From contig NZ_BMUG01000003.1 in assembly GCF_014650075.1 (NCBI RefSeq), forward strand, positions 496,001 to 560,000: DNA of 64,000 bases, read 5' to 3'. This stretch comes from Streptomyces microflavus (GTDB lineage: Bacteria; Actinomycetota; Actinomycetes; Streptomycetales; Streptomycetaceae). A program made the position numbers and the translations under genes. The notes below the pieces were generated by a model. It saw only the letters and a program-made list of their open reading frames with translations, did not search any database and was not told the DNA's origin. Of this stretch, positions 19,525 to 29,000 are shown one piece after another (the stretch's first letter is position 1; each line of letters begins with the position of its first letter).

Positions 19525-19656
19525 CGCAACACCGTAGGACGTGCACGGCCCGATCCCGGGAGCGGGTCCGCCGAACGGGGGCCGCGGCGAGCCGCCGCGG
19601 CCCGGCGCCCCCGGCGCAAAGCCCGGCCCGGCGGATCTGGAAGACTGCCGGACGCC

Positions 19657-20679
19657 ATGAGCCAGTTACCCAAGCAGCCCGCCGAAGTCTCCGTCCCGAC
19701 CAGCGCGGATGTCGCGCGCCTCGCCGGAGTCTCCCGGGCCACCGTGTCGTACGTCCTGAACAACAACGCCACCGTCCGGATCAGCGAACCGACCCGGCAC
19801 CGCGTCAGGGAGGCCGCCACACAACTCGGTTACGTCCCGCACGCGGCCGCCCGCAGCCTGCGCGCCGGACACAGCCGCCTGGTGCTGCTGCCCTCCGGCC
19901 ATATACCGGCGGGCCCGCTGCACCAGCGCTTCTTCCAGGAACTCCAGGCGGGACTGCGCCGCCTGGACTACACCGTCGTCCAGTACGGCAGCGCCGGCCT
20001 CGCCGACGACGAGGCGGTCCGGGCCTGGGCCGAACTGCGGCCTGTCGCCGTCGTCGTCCCTCCCGGCATCACCCTCACCCCGCACGGCACGGACGTCCTC
20101 ACCCGCTCCGGCGCCAAGGCGGTGATCACGCTCGGCCCGGAGCCGGTGGAGGGCGCCCACGGACTGGTCATGGACCAACGGCGGGTCGGCGCCAGCGCCG
20201 TCGGCCACCTGCTGGCCCGGGGCCGCCGCCGCATCGGGGTGGTCATGCCCCGGGAACCCGGCCTGGAGCCGTTCTCGGGACCCCGCCTCACCGGGGCCCG
20301 GCAGACCGCGGAACCGGCCGGGGCCCACATCCTGCCCCTCCCGCTCCGCTACGACGAGGAGTCCGCGGCGGAGCTCGCGGAGCGCTGGCCGGAACTGGGC
20401 CTGGACGCCGTGTTCGCGTACAACGACGAGTACGCCATGCTCCTGATGCGGGCGCTCCAGGACACGGGCGTCGAGATACCCGGGGACACGGCGGTCGTCG
20501 GAGCGGACGACCTGCTGCTCGGCAGACTGCTGCGGCCCCGCCTCAGCACCGTCCGGATGGAGCTCGCCATGGAGCACGCGCTCGCCGAGACCATCGACCG
20601 CCTCGTCCACCACCCGGGCACCGCCCCCGTCCACCACGACCTGCTGCGCACCAGCGCCGTCCACCGCGAGTCCAGCTAG
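19657..20679 (+). CDS. LacI-family transcriptional regulator
   Basis: 340-residue LacI/GalR regulator. The N-terminal helix-turn-helix and hinge (TSADVARLAGVSRATVSYVL, then ARSLRAGHSRLV) precede a periplasmic-binding-like sugar sensor domain (about 75-335) with GADDLLLGRLLRPRLSTVR. No sugar operon adjoins, so the target is unknown. No clear Shine-Dalgarno precedes ATG 19657; it may be leaderless. Confidence 0.88.
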   Translation: MSQLPKQPAEVSVPTSADVARLAGVSRATVSYVLNNNATVRISEPTRHRVREAATQLGYVPHAAARSLRAGHSRLVLLPSGHIPAGPLHQRFFQELQAGLRRLDYTVVQYGSAGLADDEAVRAWAELRPVAVVVPPGITLTPHGTDVLTRSGAKAVITLGPEPVEGAHGLVMDQRRVGASAVGHLLARGRRRIGVVMPREPGLEPFSGPRLTGARQTAEPAGAHILPLPLRYDEESAAELAERWPELGLDAVFAYNDEYAMLLMRALQDTGVEIPGDTAVVGADDLLLGRLLRPRLSTVRMELAMEHALAETIDRLVHHPGTAPVHHDLLRTSAVHRESS

Positions 20680-20761
20680 GCCCTGATCCGCCGGAGGCGT
20701 CCTGGACCGCCCCGGGCGCGACGACATGCGCGGTGACCGGCGGATGTCTAGCGTCGGGTCC

Positions 20762-21028
20762 ATGAGTCATCCGCAGAGTTACGAGCTCCTCCTGATCCCC
20801 GACCACAGCAGGACGCGGACCGGAGCCCCCGGGCGGCCGATCCGCTCGGCGGTCGTGGCCGCCACCGGCGATACGGGGGCCTCGGGCTACCCCCGGTACG
20901 CGGGAGAGGGCATGGAGGCGGACATCGACCCGGAGACCCGCACGGTGGAGGCCGTGCTGATCGACGGCGACGAGCTGGACCCCGGCATGTCGGTCCAGGT
21001 CGCCGAGGGGAACCGCCCGACCGGCTGA
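20762..21028 (+). CDS. Small conserved-looking hypothetical protein
   Basis: 88-residue, acidic, soluble protein starting MSHPQSYELLLIPDHSR. I do not recognise a family. Coding is supported by strong third-position GC bias, a start codon 7 nt after a TAGCGT -10-like element (leaderless arrangement) and a hairpin terminator shared with the convergent thioredoxin gene. No signal peptide, membrane helix or metal motif is visible. Confidence 0.6.
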   Translation: MSHPQSYELLLIPDHSRTRTGAPGRPIRSAVVAATGDTGASGYPRYAGEGMEADIDPETRTVEAVLIDGDELDPGMSVQVAEGNRPTG

Positions 21029-21094
21029 ACGGACAGCCGTACCCGGACACGACGGACGGCCGCTCCCGGGCACGACGGAAGGGCCCCGACCGCA

Positions 21095-21116
21095 CGGCAC
21101 CGCTTGTGCGGTGCCG
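21095..21116. terminator. Terminator between small ORF and thioredoxin
   Basis: CGGCACCGC (21095-21103) and GCGGTGCCG (21108-21116) form a 9-bp perfect stem with a TTGT loop. Flanking GACC/GGTC can extend it. It lies between convergent genes and can serve both. Confidence 0.65.
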
Positions 21117-21157
21117 GATCAGGTCCCTTCGGTTCGCGCCGTGCGCCGGTACGGCGG

Positions 21158-21556
21158 CTACTGGGGCTCCGGCTGTCCCTGCCCGGCCTCCGCCGCCCGC
21201 TTCTGCTCCTCCACGGACTTGCGGACCTCGTCCATGTCCAGCTTCCGGGCCTGGCCGATGACGTCCTCCAGGGCCGCCTCCGGCAGGGCGCCGGGCTGCG
21301 AGAACACCGCGACGTTGTCCCGGACGATCATCAGCGTCGGGATGGACCGGATCTCGAAGGCGGCCGCCAGCTCCTGCTGCGCCTCCGTGTCGACCTTCGC
21401 GAAGACCAGATCGGGGTGGCGCTCGGACGCCGAGTCGTAGACCGGCGCGAACTGTCGGCAGGGGCCGCACCAGGAAGCCCAGAAGTCGATCAGGACGAAG
21501 CCGTTGTCACTGACGACCTGATCGAAGTTTTCCTTGGTGAGCTCTACGGTGCTCAT
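21158..21556 (-). CDS. Thioredoxin
   Basis: 132-residue cytoplasmic thioredoxin with the WCGPC active site (C30, C33) and the cis-proline loop SIPTLM. Compared with a typical 105-110 residue thioredoxin it has a 20-residue Lys/Glu/Gln-rich tail after the last helix. A textbook SigR promoter stands about 46 bp upstream, so expression should rise in disulfide stress. The divergent neighbour encodes a pyridine-nucleotide disulfide oxidoreductase. Confidence 0.94.
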   Translation of the reverse strand: MSTVELTKENFDQVVSDNGFVLIDFWASWCGPCRQFAPVYDSASERHPDLVFAKVDTEAQQELAAAFEIRSIPTLMIVRDNVAVFSQPGALPEAALEDVIGQARKLDMDEVRKSVEEQKRAAEAGQGQPEPQ

Positions 21557-21601
21557 GCTTCAGATACCTCTTCCTGTGCCCGTTCGGACCTGTTCCGGCA
21601 C

Positions 21602-21627
21602 AACGGTGACTGCACTTGCGCTATTCC
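21602..21627 (-). promoter_or_regulatory. SigR-type promoter of thioredoxin gene
   Basis: Read on the minus strand, GGAAT (complement of 21623-21627) is followed after exactly 18 bp by GTT (complement of 21602-21604). This matches the GGAAT-N18-GTT consensus of SigR, the thiol-oxidative-stress sigma factor of Streptomyces, and thioredoxin genes are established members of its regulon. Confidence 0.8.
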
Positions 21628-21673
21628 GCCTGCCCATGTGGCCGGGGCGCACACTCACGAGGACACTGTTTCC

Positions 21674-23125
21674 ATGACAGATGCAGCGACTGACGCGGTG
21701 GACGTTTCCGAGTACGACGTGGTGGTCATCGGTGCGGGTCCGGTGGGGGAGAACGTGGCCGACCGGGCCCGCGCCGCCGGGCTCAGCACGGCCGTGGTGG
21801 AGTCCGAGCTGATCGGCGGCGAATGCTCGTACTGGGCCTGCATGCCGAGCAAGGCCCTGCTGCGGCCGGTGGTCGCGCGCGCCGACGCCCGCCGCGTCCC
21901 GGGTCTGAGCGCCGCCGTGCAGGGCCCCCTCGACGTACAGGCCGTCCTCGCCCACCGGGACGACGAGGCCACCCACTGGAAGGACGACGGCCAGGTCGCC
22001 TGGCTGGAGAGCGTCGGAGCGGACATCTACCGCGGTACGGGACGCCTCACCGGCCCCCGCGCGGTGTCCGTCACCGCCCCCGACGGCACCGTGCACCGGC
22101 TCACCGCCCGGCACGCCGTCGCCGTGTGCACCGGCACCCGGGCCGTCGTCCCCGGCCTGCCCGGCATCGCCGAGGTCCGCCCCTGGACCAGCCGCGAGGC
22201 CACCAGCGCCAAGGAGGTGCCCGGCCGGCTCGTGGTCGTCGGCGGGGGAGTGGTCGGCGTGGAGATGGCGACCGTCTGGCAGGCGCTGGGCGCCGAGGTG
22301 ACGCTGCTGATCCGCGGCAAGGGCCTGCTCCCGAAGATGGAGCCCTTCGCGGGCGAGCTGGTGGCCGAGGCGCTGAAGGAGGCCGGCGCCACCATCCGTA
22401 CCGGCGTCTCCGTCACCGCCGTGCACCGGCCCGCACCGGACGCACCCGTCACCGTGGAGCTGGACGACGGCGGCCGGATCGAGGCCGACGAGATCCTCTT
22501 CGCCACGGGCCGGGCGCCGCGCACCGACGACCTGGGCCTGGAGACGGTCGGCCTGGAGCCCGGCTCCTGGCTCACGGTGGACGACAGCTGCCGCGTCGAG
22601 GGCACGACCTGGCTGTACGCGGTCGGGGACGTCAACCACCGCGCTCTCCTCACCCACCAGGGCAAGTACCAGGCCCGCATCGCGGGCGCCGCGATCGCCG
22701 CCCGCGCCCAGAAGGTCCCGCTCCTGGAGACGGACCGCTGGGGCGCCCACGCGGCCACCGCCGACCACGCGGCCGTCCCCCAGGTCGTCTTCACCGATCC
22801 CGAGGCCGCATCCGTCGGCCTGACCCTCGCCGAAGCCGAACACGCGGGCCACCGCGTCCGCGCCGTCGACTACGACCTCGCCTCGGTCTCCGGCTCCGGC
22901 CTGTACGCCGACGGCTACCGGGGCCGCGCGCGGATGATCGTGGACCTGGACCGGGAGATCCTGCTCGGCGTGACGTTCGTCGGCCCCGGAATCGGCGAAC
23001 TCCTGCACTCCGCGACGATCGCGGTCGCGGGCGAGGTCCCCATCGACCGGCTGTGGCACGCGGTTCCGGCGTACCCGACGATCAGTGAGGTGTGGCTGCG
23101 GCTGCTGGAGACGTACAGGGGGTGA
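21674..23125 (+). CDS. FAD-dependent pyridine-nucleotide disulfide oxidoreductase
   Basis: 483-residue flavoprotein of the dihydrolipoamide dehydrogenase/mercuric reductase family. It has an N-terminal FAD fold (VIGAGPVGENVADRA), a redox-active pair in GGECSYWACMPSK (C51, C56), an NAD(P) fold (VVVGGGVVGVEMA), a second FAD contact (YAVGDVNH) and a dimerisation domain. The catalytic C-terminal histidine motif, normally HPT..E, reads YPTISE, so the usual His is Tyr while the Glu remains; activity may differ from classical members. ATG 21674 follows a weak AGGA. It is divergent from the SigR-driven thioredoxin, suggesting a link to thiol redox balance. Confidence 0.85.
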   Translation: MTDAATDAVDVSEYDVVVIGAGPVGENVADRARAAGLSTAVVESELIGGECSYWACMPSKALLRPVVARADARRVPGLSAAVQGPLDVQAVLAHRDDEATHWKDDGQVAWLESVGADIYRGTGRLTGPRAVSVTAPDGTVHRLTARHAVAVCTGTRAVVPGLPGIAEVRPWTSREATSAKEVPGRLVVVGGGVVGVEMATVWQALGAEVTLLIRGKGLLPKMEPFAGELVAEALKEAGATIRTGVSVTAVHRPAPDAPVTVELDDGGRIEADEILFATGRAPRTDDLGLETVGLEPGSWLTVDDSCRVEGTTWLYAVGDVNHRALLTHQGKYQARIAGAAIAARAQKVPLLETDRWGAHAATADHAAVPQVVFTDPEAASVGLTLAEAEHAGHRVRAVDYDLASVSGSGLYADGYRGRARMIVDLDREILLGVTFVGPGIGELLHSATIAVAGEVPIDRLWHAVPAYPTISEVWLRLLETYRG

Positions 23126-23144
23126 GCCCTGCCGGGTGGCCTGT

Positions 23145-24617
23145 TCAGGCGGCCTCCGCGGGCGCTGCTTCCTCCACACTGCGGGAGTCCGTGAGGCTCA
23201 GCGCGCCGGCCGTCGCGATCAGGCCGACGGCGACGGCGAGCACGGCGTAGGCGATCCGCTCACCGTGGAAGAAGGAGGCGACGAGGTCGCTGCTCCACAC
23301 GCCGGCCGGGAGCTGGGTGGTGACCAGCGCGGCGATCAGCGTGCCGATGGTGGCGGTGCCGACGCTGGTGCCGACCTCCTGCGCGGTGTCGTTGAGCGCG
23401 GTGCCCATTGAGGTGCGGTTGGCGGGCATCGCGTCGACGAGCGCGACCGCACAGATCGTCATGACGGTCCGGAGTCCGATCGTCATGAGCACCATGCAGA
23501 GCGCGATGACGAGGTAGCCGTGCTCGACGCCCCAGGACAGTCCCGCCAGTGCGACGGCCAGGCAGGCCGCGCCCACCAGGCAGGCGACGCGGTGGCCGTA
23601 GCGGCGGGCCAGCCCCTCGGACACGGGCGTCGCCAGCAGCATGGTCACGATCAGCGGCAGGTTGGCGAGGCCGGCCCGTACGGGGCTCCAGCCGTACGCG
23701 TACTGGAAGTGGAGGATGAGCCCGAACATCACGCCGGCCATCGCGATGGACGTACCGATCTGCGCCACGATGGCGCCGCGGACCGTGCCGTCGGAGAACA
23801 GGCCGAGGTCCAGCATGGGGGCGGGGCTGCGGCGCTCGTGCCGGATGAAGGCGGTCGCGGCGACGACCGCGCCCGCGACCGAACCGATGGTGAGGACGGA
23901 GAGCCAGCCGTTCTCGACACCGCTGGTCAGGGCATAGCAGGCGAGCCCGATGGCGGCGAGGCTCAGCGCGGCGCCCGGTATGTCGAGCCGGTCGCGGGTC
24001 AGGTCCTCGGGCCGGTCGGCCGGGACGCCGAGTCGGACCCCGATCCAGGCGATCACCGCGATCGGGGCGTTGACGACCAGGAGCCACTCCCAGCGCACGT
24101 GGGCCAGGACTGTGCCGCCGATCAGCGGTCCGAGGATGAAGCCGGACATGCCGACGACGATCATCAGCGTCATGGCGCGCATCCGCAGCGCCTTGTCGTC
24201 GAAGAGGCGGAAGACCAGCGAGTTCGTGATCGGGGCCATCGCCGCGGCGGCGATGCCCAGCGCGGCGCGCAGGGCGATGAGCTCACCTGCGGTGGTGACC
24301 CAGACGACGCACAGGCTCAGCGCGCCGAACACGGCGAGCCCGACGAGCAGGACGCGGCGTCGGCCGAGCCGGTCGGCCATGGAGCCCGCGGTGAGCAGCA
24401 GACCGCCGAAGGTCAGCGAGTACGCGCCGGTGACCCATTGCAGCGCGGTGGTCCCGCCGCCGAGGTCGCGCCCGATGGTGGGCAGCGCGATCGACAGCAG
24501 GGTGTTGTCGACCATCTCCACGAAGAAGGCCAGGCAGAGGGCGGCGAGTGGGATCCACGCGGCGCGCAGGGAGGGATAGGTACGGGAGGCGGGGGGTTTC
24601 AGCATCGCGGTCGTCAT
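23145..24617 (-). CDS. MFS drug-efflux transporter, DHA2-like
   Basis: 490-residue integral membrane protein with about 14 hydrophobic helices, typical of the DHA2 (EmrB/QacA) drug:H+ antiporters. The first helix contains VEMVDNTLLSIALPTIG and the loop after helix 2 contains ADRLGRRRVLL, the MFS motif A. Substrate unknown. ATG 24617 has AAGGAG upstream. It is divergent from a TetR gene across a perfect double operator, a standard repressor/efflux-pump arrangement. Confidence 0.93.
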   Translation of the reverse strand: MTTAMLKPPASRTYPSLRAAWIPLAALCLAFFVEMVDNTLLSIALPTIGRDLGGGTTALQWVTGAYSLTFGGLLLTAGSMADRLGRRRVLLVGLAVFGALSLCVVWVTTAGELIALRAALGIAAAAMAPITNSLVFRLFDDKALRMRAMTLMIVVGMSGFILGPLIGGTVLAHVRWEWLLVVNAPIAVIAWIGVRLGVPADRPEDLTRDRLDIPGAALSLAAIGLACYALTSGVENGWLSVLTIGSVAGAVVAATAFIRHERRSPAPMLDLGLFSDGTVRGAIVAQIGTSIAMAGVMFGLILHFQYAYGWSPVRAGLANLPLIVTMLLATPVSEGLARRYGHRVACLVGAACLAVALAGLSWGVEHGYLVIALCMVLMTIGLRTVMTICAVALVDAMPANRTSMGTALNDTAQEVGTSVGTATIGTLIAALVTTQLPAGVWSSDLVASFFHGERIAYAVLAVAVGLIATAGALSLTDSRSVEEAAPAEAA

Positions 24618-24649
24618 GGCGGCGCTCCTTTCTATCGAACGCCGCTCGA

Positions 24650-24695
24650 CTATCGAACGGTGTTCCATGCGGTACGATAGAACACCGTTCGATAG
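24650..24695. promoter_or_regulatory. Double TetR operator between MFS and TetR genes
   Basis: A 16-nt sequence CTATCGAACGGTGTTC (24650-24665) and its exact reverse complement (24680-24695) flank a 14-nt spacer. Each arm itself contains a short palindrome, GAAC-3-GTTC. A third, partial copy begins at 24632 (CTATCGAACG). The TetR dimer probably binds both arms and shuts both promoters. Confidence 0.8.
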
Positions 24696-24719
24696 AGATG
24701 CAAACGAAGGGCAGAGGCC

Positions 24720-25424
24720 ATGCCGCGCCACCAGAACCGTGGAGCCGCGGGCGGCCGCCGCCGGGCTTCGCACTCCATGGAGTCCGTGCTCACCGAGGCG
24801 GTGGCGCTGCTCGACGAGGCGGGTCCTTCGGCGCTGACGTTCCGGGCCCTCGCGCAGCGCCTCGGGGGCGGCGTCGCCAGCATCTACTGGTACGTCGCGA
24901 GCAAGGACGAGCTGCTCGACCGCGCCACCGATCACGTCATCGGCGGCGTCCTCGCCGACATCGAGGCGATCGAGCCCGGCGACGACCCGATCGACGACCT
25001 GCGCGTGATGTCACTGACCCTGTTCGACGCGATCCTGGTGCGGCCCTGGCTCGGGAACTACTTCATGCGCAACACCGACGTCCAGGGCAACGCCCTGCGC
25101 CTGTACGACACGCTGGGGCAGCCGACCCTCCGGCTGAAGCTCACCGCGCGCCAGCGGTTCCACGCCGTCTCGGCGATCACGACGGTCGTCGTCGGCTCTG
25201 CGGTCGACCTGGGGCAGGAACCGCCGCAGGAGGTTCTCGAGGGTGCAGTCGGCCGCGACGAGTTCCTCGGCCGCTTCGCCGCGACGTGGCGGGAGCTCGA
25301 TGCCGACGACTTCCCCTTCGTGCACGAGATCGTCGACGAGTTCGACGGGCACGACGACATCGAGCAGTTCCGCGCCGCGCTGGACCTGACCCTCGCAGGG
25401 TTGCGCCTCCAGGCCGACGCCTGA
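24720..25424 (+). CDS. TetR-family repressor of the adjacent MFS pump
   Basis: 234-residue TetR/AcrR regulator. The N-terminal helix-turn-helix (FRALAQRLGGGVASIYWYVASKDELL, about 42-67) matches the TetR class with a C-terminal TetR_C ligand domain. GCAGAGG precedes ATG 24720. It is divergent from the efflux gene, with operators between them. The ligand is probably a substrate of the pump. Confidence 0.92.
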   Translation: MPRHQNRGAAGGRRRASHSMESVLTEAVALLDEAGPSALTFRALAQRLGGGVASIYWYVASKDELLDRATDHVIGGVLADIEAIEPGDDPIDDLRVMSLTLFDAILVRPWLGNYFMRNTDVQGNALRLYDTLGQPTLRLKLTARQRFHAVSAITTVVVGSAVDLGQEPPQEVLEGAVGRDEFLGRFAATWRELDADDFPFVHEIVDEFDGHDDIEQFRAALDLTLAGLRLQADA

Positions 25425-25479
25425 ACGATTCGCCCGGCCGACGCGAGGCCGGCCGTGCAGCGGCGGAGCGCCGGGCGGG

Positions 25480-25773
25480 GTGGAGCGATCGCCGAGGAAC
25501 TCCCTTCCAGTACGCACCGTCGGGGAGTTCGGCGCCTATGACCAGGCTCAGTCTCCGTGCCGCCACACTCCGGGAAAGGACGACGAGTTCTCCGACCTCG
25601 TCGGTGACGGGCCGGTCCCGGAGGATCTCGCCCCTCACCGGGCACCGTACGCCGCTCTCGCCCGGCACTTGGCCCGGCGGAGGTGCGAGGTCAGCACTGA
25701 CCGGCCCGAGCGGGCGGCGGCCTTCTGCGCGGAGACGAAGGAGTGGCCCCAAGGGAGTGGCCGGCCGGCATGA
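25480..25773 (+). CDS. Doubtful 97-residue ORF, possible gene remnant
   Basis: An open frame of 97 codons follows the TetR gene. Its middle (DEFSDLVGDGPVPEDLAPHR) reads like protein, but codon bias weakens at both ends, no ribosome binding site is evident and no family is recognised. It may be the decayed end of a lost gene at the border of the accessory region. Confidence 0.25.
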   Translation: MERSPRNSLPVRTVGEFGAYDQAQSPCRHTPGKDDEFSDLVGDGPVPEDLAPHRAPYAALARHLARRRCEVSTDRPERAAAFCAETKEWPQGSGRPA

Positions 25774-26044
25774 AGAAGTCCTGGCTCGGCCCGGCATCCT
25801 CCATGGAGTGGGCTCTGCAGTGCATCTGACGCATCGGAGCGTGCCAAAAGGTGTGCCTTCGCGGGGGCTGCCGAAGCAACGAATCTGACCCGTATGTCCA
25901 CCTGTTTAGTCAGCATATTGACCTATTTAATGATCACGATCGCACATCGCTTCGAACCGGGCGCTTGATTCGGGTCAGGATCATGCATTGGGGGCGGTCA
26001 GAATGTAGGCAACTTGTAAGAACATGCAGTTAGTCGGAGGAATC
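25774..26044. other. AT-richer gap before the RHS gene
   Basis: No convincing gene is seen here. Base composition falls clearly below the surroundings between about 25,850 and 26,040 (for example TTTAGTCAGCATATTGACC and TATTTAATGATCACGATC). The segment contains the short inverted repeat GTCA-6-TGAC near 25,912-25,925 and TTGACC at 25,919-25,924, a possible -35. It probably holds the promoter of the RHS gene and marks an insertion boundary. Confidence 0.5.
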
Positions 26045-29000
26045 GTGACAAGCAGTTGGGGGCGGCAGATACCGCCCCTCAGATCTACCGGTACTGCCCG
26101 CAAGGCCAGACGCATCGCAGTCGGTCTCACCGCTGTCCTGCTGGCGCAAACGGCGCTGGTGTCGACGGGATCCGGTGCGGCCTTCGCCGTCAGCCCCGCG
26201 GGAACGAGCACATCGGCTGCGGAGTCGGTCTTCGCTTCGCCCGGCTCCGCCCCGGCCGGAACGGAGAAGGCCGCGTCGACTGCCGACTCGGTGGCGGCCG
26301 GCCTGCTGATGGCCCGTCTGCAGAAGCGCCGGATCGAGGTGCTCCCGGAGCGTACGGCGACCACCACCACCTACGCCCTGCCCGATGGGTCGCTGGAAAC
26401 CGCGCTGTACGCCGGGCCTGTACGCACCCGGGTGGACGGCCGCTGGAAGGACATCGACACCGCGCTGGTCGACTCCGGCCCCTCGCTGGAGCCCAAGGTC
26501 GCGGCCGCCGATGTACAACTCTCCGACGGCGGTGACAAATCGCTCGCCTCGGTGGCACGCGGCGACCACTCCTTCGGCATGCAGTGGTCCACGCCCCTGC
26601 CCACGCCCGAGGTGAAGGGCGACACGGCCTCCTACGACTTGGGCCGCGGCCAGACCCTCACCGTGACGGCGCTCTCCCAGGGCTTCTCGCAGAACGTCGT
26701 CCTGGACAAGCCGCCGGCCACAACCCCCGTCTACCGCATCCCTCTCGTGCTCGGCGGCGGTCTCAAGCTCTCCAAGGCGAGCACCGGCCGTCTGCTGCTC
26801 AAGGACACCGCGGGCAAGCTCGTGGCCGAGGCACCGGCACCGATGATGTGGGACGCGTCGGTGAATCCGGCGTCCGGCGAGTCAAAGCACCTGGCACCCG
26901 TGGCCACCACGGTCGAGACGGCCGCCGACGGCGCCCAGACCATCGTGCTGAAGCCCGACGCGGCCTACTTCGAGCAGGGCCTCACCTATCCGGTGACCGT
27001 CGACCCGACGTCCACCCTCGCGGCTTCCACCGACACCTGGGTGGCGACCAACTATTCCGACTCGCAAGTGTCCTCCACAGAGCTGAAGTCGGGCACGTAC
27101 GACGCGGGCACGACCAAGGCCCGCTCGTACCTCAAGTTCGACGTGTCCCCGTTCAAGGGCAAGCGCGTCATCAGCAGCAAGCTGACGCTGTACTCGTACT
27201 ACGCGTCGACGTGCGCCACGACCGGAGCGGGCACCCAGGTACGGCGGGTCACCTCCGCCTGGGACTCCTCGGCCATCACCTGGGGCGCCCAGCCTTCGAC
27301 GACCGCCGACGGCGCGGTGACCAACAAGGCCGCACTGGGCTACAACTCCTCCTGCCCGGCCGGCGACATGTCCTTCGACGTCGCCCCCATCGTCCGGGCG
27401 TGGGCGGCGGGTTCGGCCAACCACGGCCTGCGCATCGCCGGGGTGAGCGAGACCGACTCGACGACCTGGCGCCGCTTCCGCTCGGCCAACTACGTCTCCG
27501 GGAACGGCTCCACCGAGCCGCACCTCACCGTGACGTACAACTCCTACCCGGCTGTTCCCACGGCCACGACCATCGTGCCGTCGGCCGTGAACAGCTACAA
27601 CGGCAGGCGGTACGTCACCTCGCTCACGCCGATGCTGACGGCAGGGGTGAAGGACCTCGACGGCTCGAAGACCAAGGCGCAGTTCGAGATCACCGCGGAC
27701 CCCGCGTTCGCGGACACCACCTACGCGTACACCGCGACCTCCGCCGAGGTCGCCTCCGGCAGCACGGCCAAGTTCACGATCCCGGCGGCCAAAGCCTTCC
27801 CCGCCGGAGTCCACCTGCGCTCCCGGGCCCGGGCCTACGACGGCACGGACTACGGCCCGTGGACCGGGTACACCACGTTCACGATGAACACGGGCAAGCC
27901 GGCTGCTCCGAAGGTGTCGTGCGAGACGTACGAGGAGAACGGCTGGACGGCCAAGGCCGACGGGCCGGTCACCTGCACGCTCGACACCGAGTCCACGGAC
28001 GGGGCCGGCTACTGGTGGGGTCTGGACGACCCGGCCGTACCGCACAAGCAGCTCGACACCACCAACGGCAACGGCGGAGACGCCGCGAAGATCGCCATCA
28101 CCCCGGGTGACGGCTGGCACACCCTCTACGCCAAGACCGTCGACTCCGGCGGCAACCTCTCCACGGCGTCCACCGCCTATCAGTTCGGTGTGGGCGAGGG
28201 CGGGGCGGCCGTACTGTCGCCCGGCGACGGCGCGGAGACCGCCCGGCGGCTCACCCTCGCCGCCAAGGGACTGACGTCGTACACCGGCGTCACCTGGCAG
28301 TACCGCCGGGGCGGAGAGGACACCTGGCGTACCGTCCCGGCCGCGGACGTCACAGCATCCGGCGATGCGGTCACCGCCTGGCCGGTGAAGGTGACCGGCG
28401 GCGTCGCCACTCCTCTGGTGTGGAACGTGGTGTCCACCCTCAAGGAGGACGGCGGCATCGAACTGCGCGCCCAGTTCACCAACGGCACCACCAGTGGCCA
28501 CACCCAGACCACCGAGGTCACCCTGGACCGGGACGCGGGCAACGCACCCTCGAGCGGCATCGCCACAGGTGAGGTCAACCTGCTCACCGGCGACTTCACG
28601 CTGACCGAGCCGGACGCGTCCGCCTTCTCCGTCCAGATCCAGCGCACCTTCTCCTCGCGCACCAACGACACGGACACCGAGGGGCAGGCCGAGATCTTCG
28701 GGCCCGGCTGGACCTCGTCGATCAAGGGCGAGGAGAGCGGATCGTTCACCCAGCTCCGCAAGACCTCGGACACCTCCGTCGAGATCCTCGACGCCGACGG
28801 TTCCAGCCTCGCGTTCACCGCTGCCGCCCGCTCCACCTGGGCCCCGCAGCCGGGCCACGAGTCCCTGGTGCTCACCGGCACGCTGAGCGGCAACTCCTTC
28901 ACGCTGAAGGACAACCAGGCCAACGTCTCCGTGTTCACCAAGGCCGGGGCCTCCGCCACCACATGGCCGCTGGCCTCCACCGCCTCCGCGGTGGACGACA

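Noticed and set aside
26882..28858. Long minus-strand frame within the RHS gene
   Set aside because: Antisense shadow of the YD-repeat coding sequence with repetitive Gly/Arg/Val composition.
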